From: Pontibacter sp. E15-1
GTDB lineage: Bacteria; Bacteroidota; Bacteroidia; Cytophagales; Hymenobacteraceae
DNA length: 32,998 bases
Direction of reading: 5' to 3'
NCBI RefSeq assembly: GCF_022601975.1
Contig: NZ_JAKVIR010000044.1
Location: 1-32,998, forward strand
Below the pieces are notes generated by a model. The model had not been told where the DNA came from. It did no database searches and saw nothing but the letters and a program-made list of their open reading frames with translations. This document shows, one piece after another, positions 27,100-32,998 of the stretch. Numbering within the stretch: position 1 is the stretch's first letter; each line of letters opens with the position of its first letter. The translations under genes were made by a program, and so were the position numbers.

Positions 27100-27990
27100 A
27101 TGTATTCCTTTCTTACAACAGAAAACTGGGCCGACTATGAATTGGTAGATTCCGGAAATTTTGAAAAACTGGAGCGCTTCGGACCCTATTACGTCGCCCG
27201 CCCTGAGCCTCAGGCCATTTGGGACAAGCACCTGCCCGAGCAGGAGTGGAAGCGCATGGCCAATGCCGTGTTCACGCGCGACAAAGGCAGCCAGGAGAAA
27301 GGACAGTGGCAACTGAAGAAAGGAATGCCCGAGCAGTGGTACATCGACTATAGGTATAATGATCTGAAACTGCGCTTCCGGCTGGGATTGTCCTCGTTTA
27401 AGCACGTGGGCCTGTTCCCGGAGCAGGACAGCAACTGGAGGTTTATCTACGACACTACCCGGAAATTAAAGACGCCCCAGCCCAAGGTGCTCAACATGTT
27501 TGCCTATACCGGGGCCGCCTCGCTGGCCGCCAAAGCTGCGGGTGCCGACATCACGCACCTCGACTCCATCAAGCAGGTGAACTTCTGGGCCCGCGACAAC
27601 ATGGAGGCCAGCAACCTCGACAACGTGCGCTGGGTGGTGGAAGACGCCATGAAGTTCGCGCGCCGCGAGGTGAAGCGGGGCAACACCTACAACGGCATCA
27701 TCCTGGACCCGCCCTCCTATGGCCGCGGGCCGAACGGAGAAAAGTGGCAGTTGGAGAACGAGCTGAACGAGATGATCAAGCTGTGCCGCGAGATGCTGGA
27801 CGGAACCGACTATTTCCTGCTCATCAACCTTTACTCCATCGGCTTCTCCGCCATGATCCTGGACAACCTGATGCGCGATACGTTCGGGGAGTTGGTGCAG
27901 CACGAGGAACTGGGCGAGTTATACCTCCACGACAGCGGCAACCGACGGCTGCCCTTGGGCACGTTTTTCCGGTTTACCTCTGCCAGCTAA
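27100..27990 (+). CDS. Class I SAM-dependent methyltransferase (RlmI/RlmK-like)
   Basis: This 296-residue protein resembles the PF10672-type methyltransferases that act on nucleic acid bases. The SAM-binding motif FAYTGAASLAAKAAG starts at residue 134. The acidic motif is ADITHLDSIKQV, and the catalytic loop DPPSYGRG starts at 203 (xPPxY family, as in RlmI/RlmK, with 5-methylcytosine or 7-methylguanine-type targets in rRNA). No PUA domain is seen. The N-terminal 100 residues carry a Trp/Arg-rich segment (WDKHLPEQEWKRM). ATG 27100 is chosen because homology-like sequence begins there and a promoter lies between the earlier possible start and this one. The target is unknown. Confidence 0.85.
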   Translation: MYSFLTTENWADYELVDSGNFEKLERFGPYYVARPEPQAIWDKHLPEQEWKRMANAVFTRDKGSQEKGQWQLKKGMPEQWYIDYRYNDLKLRFRLGLSSFKHVGLFPEQDSNWRFIYDTTRKLKTPQPKVLNMFAYTGAASLAAKAAGADITHLDSIKQVNFWARDNMEASNLDNVRWVVEDAMKFARREVKRGNTYNGIILDPPSYGRGPNGEKWQLENELNEMIKLCREMLDGTDYFLLINLYSIGFSAMILDNLMRDTFGELVQHEELGELYLHDSGNRRLPLGTFFRFTSAS

Positions 27991-28053
27991 TAAGCCTTTC
28001 GCCTGTTTTTTTATACCCCTGACCCGGCCCAACTACTCACGCACCTAACACAC

Positions 28054-28100
28054 GCTGGCAGCATGCTCATACCTCCTCAGAGTGCCTGAGGAGCGCCAGC
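28054..28100. repeat. Nested hairpin, possible terminator after the methyltransferase gene
   Basis: GCTGGC (28054-28059) pairs with GCCAGC (28095-28100) and encloses CTCCTCAG (28073-28080) pairing with CTGAGGAG (28086-28093). A CTTTT run follows at about 28106, so termination is plausible but not certain. Confidence 0.5.
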
Positions 28101-28173
28101 CTAAACTTTTGCCGCGCCAGAGTGTTTGCCATACCGCTGCGAACACCCAGCCGTGCGCCATACAACACACCTG

Positions 28174-28200
28174 ATTCATGCCCACGAAGCGGGCATGAAT
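28174..28200. promoter_or_regulatory. 10-bp perfect palindrome in the leader of the membrane-protein pair (candidate operator)
   Basis: ATTCATGCCC (28174-28183) and GGGCATGAAT (28191-28200) with a 7-base spacer, ending 10 bases before ATG 28211. No T-run follows, so a repressor site or an mRNA hairpin over the translation start is more likely than a terminator. Confidence 0.55.
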
Positions 28201-28210
28201 GACTTTAGTA

Positions 28211-28765
28211 ATGAAAAAAACGCTGAAAAAAATACCGCTGCTGCTTTTAATCCTGCTACAGGCTTCCTTTTTGCTGGCCATCGCAATGGAGCAGCTCACC
28301 GCCATCCCGATCCTGGTTTTTATCATCGCCATTCTGGTTTTCCTGTTGCTGGCTTACACCAAAGTGCCCACACATGACGCGAAGCATCTAAAGAGAGATT
28401 TTCTTGCAGTGCTGTTTGTCGTAACCGGGGCCTTGGCGGCCTTTCATCTCAACATCAACATGGCGCTGGGGCCCGTGATTGCGGCGGCGGCAGTGGGCAC
28501 AGTCGCTTCGTTTGCCCCAACCCTCAACATAAAATCGGCCATCTTGCAAGAGGTACCTGCGGCGGCGTATTGTGGTGCTTTTGTGGGGATGTCCAGTCAG
28601 CAGGTGGCGGGCAATGTGCTGTTTATCCTGCTGGCCAGCATCGTGGCCGGGCTGCTGCTTGTTTTCTCCAAGAACATATTCCACGGTTTTGGCGGAAAAC
28701 TGGGAACCGTGGCGTTTGGGGGCGTGGCCGTCACGTATTTGCTCATCTTTCTTTTCCTCGGCTAG
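28211..28765 (+). CDS. Unknown membrane protein A of a homologous pair
   Basis: This 184-residue integral membrane protein has two N-terminal hydrophobic segments (about 8-24 and 30-46), a polar linker KVPTHDAKHLKRD, and a core of about four helices. Core motifs are LGPVIAAAAVGTVASFAPTL, AAYCGAFVGMSSQQVAGN and FHGFGGKLGTVAFGG. The core aligns along its length with the next gene's product (shared GPV, A-VG, FVGM-S, GG-LGT). I do not recognise the family; a small transporter or channel subunit is possible. ATG 28211 is chosen over 28199 because the longer start falls inside the palindrome. The stop is one base before the next start codon. Confidence 0.75.
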   Translation: MKKTLKKIPLLLLILLQASFLLAIAMEQLTAIPILVFIIAILVFLLLAYTKVPTHDAKHLKRDFLAVLFVVTGALAAFHLNINMALGPVIAAAAVGTVASFAPTLNIKSAILQEVPAAAYCGAFVGMSSQQVAGNVLFILLASIVAGLLLVFSKNIFHGFGGKLGTVAFGGVAVTYLLIFLFLG

Positions 28766-28766
28766 C

Positions 28767-29222
28767 ATGCAGGCAGTAATCCTGATCATCACCGGAATAG
28801 TGGCCGCTGTTTGCACCTATGTGCTCAACACGAAGCTTGGCCAGGGGCCTGTGCGCTCGTCGGCTGTGTTGTCTTTGGCCGTCGGCTCCGTATGCTACCT
28901 TTTCCCGGATGCACTCTCGCCGTATCTTACCCAAAACATACCCCTTGTGTTCATCGGCTCTTCCTTTGTCGGTATGGTGTCCTCCAGCGTTGTGTCCAAT
29001 TACCTCACCGTCGGGGCGTCGGGCTTTATCTTCTCGCTGATTTACTTAAACACCAGCACCTTTTTCACGGGGTATGGCGGGAGCCTGGGCACTGCCGCCT
29101 GTATCTCGCTGCTCGTGGCCATCAGCCTGCCAGTTATGGTAAGAAAGCGGAAGCTAAGCAATGGCTACCTCGTGTTAAGAAAGATGGTTCTCAAACGGAA
29201 AAAGCCCCGATCAACGGAGTAG
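28767..29222 (+). CDS. Unknown membrane protein B of a homologous pair
   Basis: This 151-residue membrane protein starts at ATG 28767, immediately after the preceding stop. A longer frame from 28572 exists but would overlap gene A almost throughout and lacks conserved features. About four hydrophobic helices carry LGQGPVRSSAVLSLAVGSV, IGSSFVGMVSSSVVSNYLT and FTGYGGSLGTAACIS, each matching the equivalent block of gene A. It lacks A's two extra N-terminal helices and has a strongly basic C-terminal tail (VRKRKLSNGYLVLRKMVLKR), expected in the cytoplasm. The two products look like halves of one heteromeric membrane complex that arose by duplication. Function unknown. Confidence 0.75.
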   Translation: MQAVILIITGIVAAVCTYVLNTKLGQGPVRSSAVLSLAVGSVCYLFPDALSPYLTQNIPLVFIGSSFVGMVSSSVVSNYLTVGASGFIFSLIYLNTSTFFTGYGGSLGTAACISLLVAISLPVMVRKRKLSNGYLVLRKMVLKRKKPRSTE

Positions 29223-29369
29223 GCATTCGCCCTTGCCGCTTCTGGCTGCCTAAGCTTCTGCCAGCGCATGTTTAAGAAGCATACTAGCATGACGCCTGTG
29301 CAATTCCGGAAACAGTAATTGGTTTCAGCTTCTCTTTTTTTGCTTTAATCGCCGGCCCATACATCCCCA

Positions 29370-29377
29370 TACCTTTG
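29370..29377 (+). promoter_or_regulatory. Candidate -7 box of the SDR gene
   Basis: TACCTTTG is a full TAnnTTTG match, 38 bases before the start codon. No TTG at the exact spacing was found; T-rich sequence lies at 29331-29346. Confidence 0.5.
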
Positions 29378-29414
29378 TCTTCGTAAGAATTGATTGAAAC
29401 GAAGTACATATAAC

Positions 29415-30161
29415 ATGACAACAGACAACATTCAAGGAAAAGTAGTGGTGATAACCGGCGGCAGTAGCGGCCTGGGCGAGGCAACAGCCCGCCACCTGGC
29501 AGCCAAAGGCGCCGCTGTGGTGCTGGGTGCCCGCAGAATAGAGCAGTTGGAGACCATCGCGGCCGATATCCGGGAGCAGGGTGGCAGAGTGGAGGTCCTG
29601 AAAACCGACGTGACCAGAGCCGAAGACGTGCACGCCCTCATCCAAAAGGCAGTGGAGGCGTTCGGCCGTGTCGATGTCCTGATCAACAACGCCGGACTGA
29701 TGGCGATTGCCCCGATCAGCGAGCTGAAAGTGGACGAGTGGGAAAACATGATCGACATCAACATAAAAGGTGTGCTGTATGGCATCGCCGCCGTGCTGCC
29801 TCTGTTCGAGAAGCAAGGCTCCGGGCACATCATCAACATCTCGTCGGTGGCCGGTATAAAAGTGTTTAGCCCCGGCGGCACGGTATACAGCGGCACCAAG
29901 TTCGCGGTGAAGGCCATCAGCGAAGGCCTGCGCCACGAGGTGGGCGGCAATATCCGCACCACCTCCATCGACCCGGGCGCGGTGGACACGGAACTGAAGC
30001 ACGGCAGCTCGCACGAGGAGAGCGCCAAGTTTGTGAAGGACTTCTACCAAAGCGCTATCCCGGCCGACTCGGTGGCCCGCGCGATTGCCTACGCCATTGA
30101 GCAACCGGCAGACGTGGACATCAACTCGATTGTGCTTCGGCCTACCGTGCAGGAGTTTTAA
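29415..30161 (+). CDS. Short-chain dehydrogenase/reductase (classical SDR)
   Basis: This 248-residue NAD(P)-dependent oxidoreductase has the cofactor glycine motif TGGSSGLG (14-21), with Arg40/Arg41 after the second strand (GARRIE) favouring NADP, and NNAG (91-94). The active site is Ser144 in NISSVAG, Tyr158 and Lys162 in YSGTKFA, and DPGAVDTEL follows the catalytic region. Sequence and length resemble YdfG/YdaD-like broad-range reductases of uncertain substrate. ATG 29415 is chosen over an upstream TTG at 29394. It is a single-gene unit with a strong terminator after it. Confidence 0.92.
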   Translation: MTTDNIQGKVVVITGGSSGLGEATARHLAAKGAAVVLGARRIEQLETIAADIREQGGRVEVLKTDVTRAEDVHALIQKAVEAFGRVDVLINNAGLMAIAPISELKVDEWENMIDINIKGVLYGIAAVLPLFEKQGSGHIINISSVAGIKVFSPGGTVYSGTKFAVKAISEGLRHEVGGNIRTTSIDPGAVDTELKHGSSHEESAKFVKDFYQSAIPADSVARAIAYAIEQPADVDINSIVLRPTVQEF

Positions 30162-30192
30162 TCTCTCCGTTAACACAGGCCAACTGGCCATT

Positions 30193-30236
30193 AAAAAACG
30201 CCAAACTGCAGCAGATGCGGTTTGGCGTTTTTTTAT
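30193..30236. terminator. Strong terminator after the SDR gene
   Basis: A 17-bp stem (30193-30209 with 30217-30233, one G-T pair) and a 7-base loop, with A-run before and T-run after, so it could work in both directions. Confidence 0.93.
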
Positions 30237-30257
30237 ACCCTCTCTGCCTTTGCGCGG

Positions 30258-30271
30258 GCTTGCCGGCAAGC
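30258..30271. promoter_or_regulatory. 14-bp perfect palindrome upstream of the ppx-like promoter
   Basis: GCTTGCCGGCAAGC is self-complementary with no spacer and lies directly upstream of the proposed TTG element at 30275-30277. This is a typical place for a dimeric regulator site. Confidence 0.4.
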
Positions 30272-30274
30272 GCC

Positions 30275-30305
30275 TTGTACCCACCGGATAATCTAGCTAT
30301 ATTTC
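30275..30305 (+). promoter_or_regulatory. Promoter of the Ppx/GppA gene
   Basis: TTG (30275-30277), a 20-base spacer, then TATATTTC (30298-30305), seven of eight to TAnnTTTG counting free positions. It lies about 55 bases before the start codon. Confidence 0.5.
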
Positions 30306-30359
30306 TCTTTGATTTCCTGTAGCACAACGTATACCTCCACAGTCCTCATTTTTTACTGT

Positions 30360-31304
30360 ATGAAAAAACGCTTCGCACTGATCGACATGGGCACCAACAC
30401 GTTTCATCTGCTCATTACCGAAGTAGATGAAACCGGCCAACGGCACGACTTCGTCAAAACCAAGGTACCGGTGCGGTTGGGCCAGGGCGGCATCAGCAAC
30501 GGCACCATTGCGCCGGAGGCATACGAACGCGCCCTCCATACCCTCCAGGAGTTCCGGAAACAGATAGACGCACATGACGTGGAAACCGTGCGCGCCATGG
30601 CCACCAGCATGGTGCGCAACGCCAGCAACGGTGAGGCGTTTGTGAAGGACATCTTTAAGCAAACCGACATACAGGTAGAGGTGATCGACGGCAACAAAGA
30701 GGCCGAGCTGATATACTACGGCGTGCGGTCGGCGGGGGTGCTGGATGAGCAGACGGCCCTGATCATGGACATTGGTGGCGGCAGCGTAGAGTTTATCATC
30801 TGCAACAAAAGCGAGATATTCTGGAAGCGCAGCTTCGAAATCGGGGCACAGCGCCTGATGGACAACTTCTTCAAGCAAGACCCGATTTCTCCGGATAATG
30901 TTGCCGCCGAAAAATCCTTTCTGCGCGAGAAGCTACAGCCGCTCACAGAAGCCGTGGCCCGGTATAAGCCAACCGTGCTCGTTGGCTCGTCCGGCACCTT
31001 CGACACCCTCTGCGACATCGATGCCCTCCGCAAGGGCAACACCAGCCGGCAACTGAACCAGCCTGCGGCGTCTGCGCTGGCGCTGGATGATTTTTACCGG
31101 ATATACCAGTCGCTGCTGCGCAATAACCACGAACAGCGCCTGGCCATGCCGGGTATGCTGGAGATGCGCGTGGACATGATCGTGCTGGCCAGCATTGCCG
31201 TGGATTTTGCCCTGGAGCAGTATGGCCTGCAGGAGATCCGGGTATCGGCCTATGCCCTGAAAGAGGGCGTGCTGCAAAAAGTGCTCGAGGAAGAACAGGC
31301 TTAA
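30360..31304 (+). CDS. Ppx/GppA family exopolyphosphatase / guanosine pentaphosphatase
   Basis: This 314-residue phosphatase of the ASKHA fold splits phosphate from polyphosphate or pppGpp. Motifs are the phosphate-1 loop IDMGTNTFHLL (8-18), ATSMVRNASNG (81-91), the phosphate-2 loop MDIGGGSVEF (136-145) and VGSSGTFDTL. It is the short form without the C-terminal HD domain of E. coli Ppx/GppA (about 500 residues), as usual in Bacteroidota. ATG 30360 is preferred; an earlier frame start at 30309 would add 17 residues lacking family resemblance. Whether polyphosphate or pppGpp is the main substrate cannot be told. Confidence 0.92.
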   Translation: MKKRFALIDMGTNTFHLLITEVDETGQRHDFVKTKVPVRLGQGGISNGTIAPEAYERALHTLQEFRKQIDAHDVETVRAMATSMVRNASNGEAFVKDIFKQTDIQVEVIDGNKEAELIYYGVRSAGVLDEQTALIMDIGGGSVEFIICNKSEIFWKRSFEIGAQRLMDNFFKQDPISPDNVAAEKSFLREKLQPLTEAVARYKPTVLVGSSGTFDTLCDIDALRKGNTSRQLNQPAASALALDDFYRIYQSLLRNNHEQRLAMPGMLEMRVDMIVLASIAVDFALEQYGLQEIRVSAYALKEGVLQKVLEEEQA

Positions 31305-31396
31305 GCGTCTGTCATTTCTCCCGTAGGCCGAACTGGCCATACATGATTTCCCTTTGCCATACCCCCTTTCCAGGCGTCGACCTGCCGTGTTCAGCC

Positions 31397-31424
31397 TTGG
31401 GTCTGCTGCTTTTTTATTAATTTG
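31397..31424 (+). promoter_or_regulatory. Possible promoter of the Ldh2-type dehydrogenase gene
   Basis: TTG (31397-31399), a 17-base spacer and TTAATTTG (31417-31424), close to TAnnTTTG except for the second base. It lies about 22 bases before the start codon. Confidence 0.35.
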
Positions 31425-31446
31425 CCCTCCCATTACAGATTTAGAC

Positions 31447-32514
31447 ATGCATTCATACAGACAACTGTTCGATTTCACCCGAGAGGTTTTCCTGCACATG
31501 GGCTGCCCGCCCGATGACGCCAAGCTGGCCACCGAAGTATTGTTAGAGGCTGACCTGCGGGGAGTGGACTCGCATGGCGTGGCCCGCCTGAGTGGTTACG
31601 TGCGCCTTTGGGAGGCAGGGCGCATCAACCCGAAGCCCAACGTGCGCATTGTGCACGAAACGCCCAGCACGGCCACCGTGGACGGCGATGCCGGGCTCGG
31701 CTTGGTGATCGCACCCCGCGCTATGGACATCGCCATCGCGAAGGCCGAGAAAGTAGGCACCGGTTGGGTGTCCGTCAAGAACTCAAACCACTTCGGCATT
31801 GCCGGTTACCATGCCATGGAGGCCCTGTCGTCGGATATGATCGGGATTGCCATGACGAACGCCTCGCCGCTGGTGGCCCCCACCTTCTCTACCGACCGCA
31901 TGCTGGGTACCAACCCCATTGCCGTGGCCATACCCACCAAAAACCAACCTGCCTTCGTCGCCGACTTTGCCACGGCCTCTGCCGCCAACGGCAAGCTGGA
32001 GATTTTGCAGCGCAAGGAAAAAAAAGCCCCGATAGGCTGGATACAGACAAAGGAAGGTGACCGCTCCACCAATGCCAACGAGTTGAAAGAAGGCGGCGCT
32101 TTACTGCCTCTGGGCAGCGACCGTACGCACGGCAGCCATAAAGGGTATGCGTTGGCCGCCATAGTGGATATCTTCTCGGCTGTGCTGTCCGGGGCGAATT
32201 ATGGCCCCTGGGTGCCGCCGTTCGTGAGCTTCCTACCTGTTGCAGACAACCTGCCCGGCGAGGGAATCGGGCATTTTCTGGGGGCGATGCGCATCGATGC
32301 CTTCCGGCCAGCCGATGAGTTCAAAGCCCATATGGACAACTGGATCGGGGCGTTCCGGAACGCGAAGGTGAAAAAGGGAGAGAAAGCCGTGCTGATTCCC
32401 GGTGACCCGGAGCGCGAGATGACTGAAAAGCGCCTGAAAAAAGGGATACCGCTCCTGCCGCCCGTGGAGCGCGACCTGGAGGAGTTGGCCAAACGATTCG
32501 GCATTCAGCTGTAG
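31447..32514 (+). CDS. Malate/L-lactate/ureidoglycolate-type dehydrogenase (Ldh2 family)
   Basis: This 355-residue NAD(P)-dependent oxidoreductase belongs to the Ldh2/MDH2 superfamily, unrelated to classical Rossmann malate dehydrogenases. Motifs are ADLRGVDSHGVARLSGYV (35-52) containing the conserved DSHG, VKNSNHFGIAGYHA (110-123) with the catalytic His region, GTNPIAVAIP (substrate/cofactor site), and SHKGYALA. The likely substrate is malate, lactate or a similar 2-hydroxyacid and is not resolvable here. ATG 31447 is chosen over a start at 31354 because the family begins MHSYRQLFDF-like. A small membrane-protein gene follows after 5 bases. Confidence 0.92.
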   Translation: MHSYRQLFDFTREVFLHMGCPPDDAKLATEVLLEADLRGVDSHGVARLSGYVRLWEAGRINPKPNVRIVHETPSTATVDGDAGLGLVIAPRAMDIAIAKAEKVGTGWVSVKNSNHFGIAGYHAMEALSSDMIGIAMTNASPLVAPTFSTDRMLGTNPIAVAIPTKNQPAFVADFATASAANGKLEILQRKEKKAPIGWIQTKEGDRSTNANELKEGGALLPLGSDRTHGSHKGYALAAIVDIFSAVLSGANYGPWVPPFVSFLPVADNLPGEGIGHFLGAMRIDAFRPADEFKAHMDNWIGAFRNAKVKKGEKAVLIPGDPEREMTEKRLKKGIPLLPPVERDLEELAKRFGIQL

Positions 32515-32519
32515 GCGGT

Positions 32520-32858
32520 ATGGCAACTAGCACCGCGGCCAGGTTTTTCAAAGGGATAGGAGCCAGCTCGGCAAACCGCAGCATCGTGCTGATGGTGCTG
32601 ACCTGGCTCCTGAACGTGCTCTGGCTGGGCCTGAACTATTTCTGGCGCTTCGCCTCTGTGGAGGTGTTGCTGGCCATACCTGTTTTGCTGCTCGTATATG
32701 CCTTGCTTGCCCTGCTGGCCTATACCTATTGGGGCGTGCGCGATGTGCAGGAGAAAGACGCCCCCTATGCCAACGTGATGGTGGGCGTGATTGTGGCTGT
32801 TACCCTCCTCTACTTCAACTTCAACTTACTGCAGTTTGTGCTCGGCGTAATTCAGTAA
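32520..32858 (+). CDS. Small membrane protein, hypothetical
   Basis: This 112-residue protein has three predicted hydrophobic segments (about 22-42, 45-68 and 85-110) and a short polar N-terminus. One charged loop, GVRDVQEKDAPYANV, lies between the second and third. It resembles unnamed Cytophagales inner-membrane proteins, with no function to assign. The ATG is 5 bases after the dehydrogenase stop, so it is probably read from the same transcript. The 140 bases that follow to the window end (32859-32998) hold no gene I can support. Confidence 0.75.
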   Translation: MATSTAARFFKGIGASSANRSIVLMVLTWLLNVLWLGLNYFWRFASVEVLLAIPVLLLVYALLALLAYTYWGVRDVQEKDAPYANVMVGVIVAVTLLYFNFNLLQFVLGVIQ

Positions 32859-32998
32859 CGATAAGGTAGCGTGAACTAGGGGATATCGCGGTGGTATCAA
32901 GATTTGAAACTCCTTGTTGTCATAGCTTGCTTTGCGCTCCACGCCTGGGGTAGGGGCCCTTCTTAAGCTGGGGCGCGTTTTCCCGCTCGGCACTGTGT

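Noticed and set aside
28572..28766. Longer start for membrane protein B
   Set aside because: It would overlap nearly all of gene A's core. The added residues are not family-like, and ATG 28767 directly follows the gene A stop.
29325..30284. 319-residue open frame on the minus strand
   Set aside because: It is antisense to the SDR gene, whose full catalytic motif set is intact.
30933..31532. 199-residue minus-strand frame across the Ppx/Ldh2 junction
   Set aside because: It overlaps two well-supported genes and shows no domain features.

Overview
The window looks like a chromosomal segment of a Bacteroidota member, most likely family Hymenobacteraceae (Pontibacter-like). The evidence is a secreted protease with a C-terminal type IX secretion sorting domain, promoters of the Bacteroidota type (TTG, about 20 nt, TAnnTTTG), few Shine-Dalgarno sequences, the order rplM-rpsI-rpsB-tsf, and a SecA with a long insertion and no C-terminal zinc-binding tail. 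The genus is inferred from general resemblance, not from a search.

Layout. Bases 1-3380 are AT-rich: a decayed subtilase remnant, a lipocalin-like lipoprotein and a secreted M4 (thermolysin-type) metalloprotease. A 26-bp perfect inverted repeat separates them from the translation cluster rplM-rpsI-rpsB-tsf (3633-6307), in which tsf is cut off from rpsB by its own terminator. From 6388 to 26993 every gene is on the minus strand. First come two AT-rich exported-protein genes separated by an integron attC-like imperfect palindrome. Next is a small conserved protein, then RidA plus a membrane-anchored MutS-family ATPase, then an ECF sigma / anti-sigma / DUF4097 operon. A 675-base gene-free stretch with three perfect DnaA boxes follows. 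After it lie an ALDH7-type aldehyde dehydrogenase, a HtrA/DegP protease, an Hsp20 chaperone, a three-gene unit (M20 amidohydrolase, unknown protein, DUF2490-type barrel), deoC with a SPOR lipoprotein, secA, and dapF with a GNAT acetyltransferase.

From 27100 to the end genes are on the plus strand: a class I SAM methyltransferase divergent from dapF, two adjacent and mutually homologous small membrane proteins of unknown function, an SDR oxidoreductase, a Ppx/GppA phosphatase, a malate/L-lactate dehydrogenase of the Ldh2 type and a small three-helix membrane protein.

Most content is housekeeping: translation, Sec export, envelope proteostasis (HtrA, Hsp20), lysine/peptidoglycan precursor synthesis (dapF) and intermediary metabolism. 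The observations most worth following are the DnaA-box cluster at 12992-13369, the attC-like site at about 6823-6892, the homologous membrane-protein pair at 28211-29222 with a palindrome just before it, and a strong excess of the word GGTATA/TATACC from about 8 kb onward. No CRISPR array, tRNA, rRNA or complete insertion sequence was seen.
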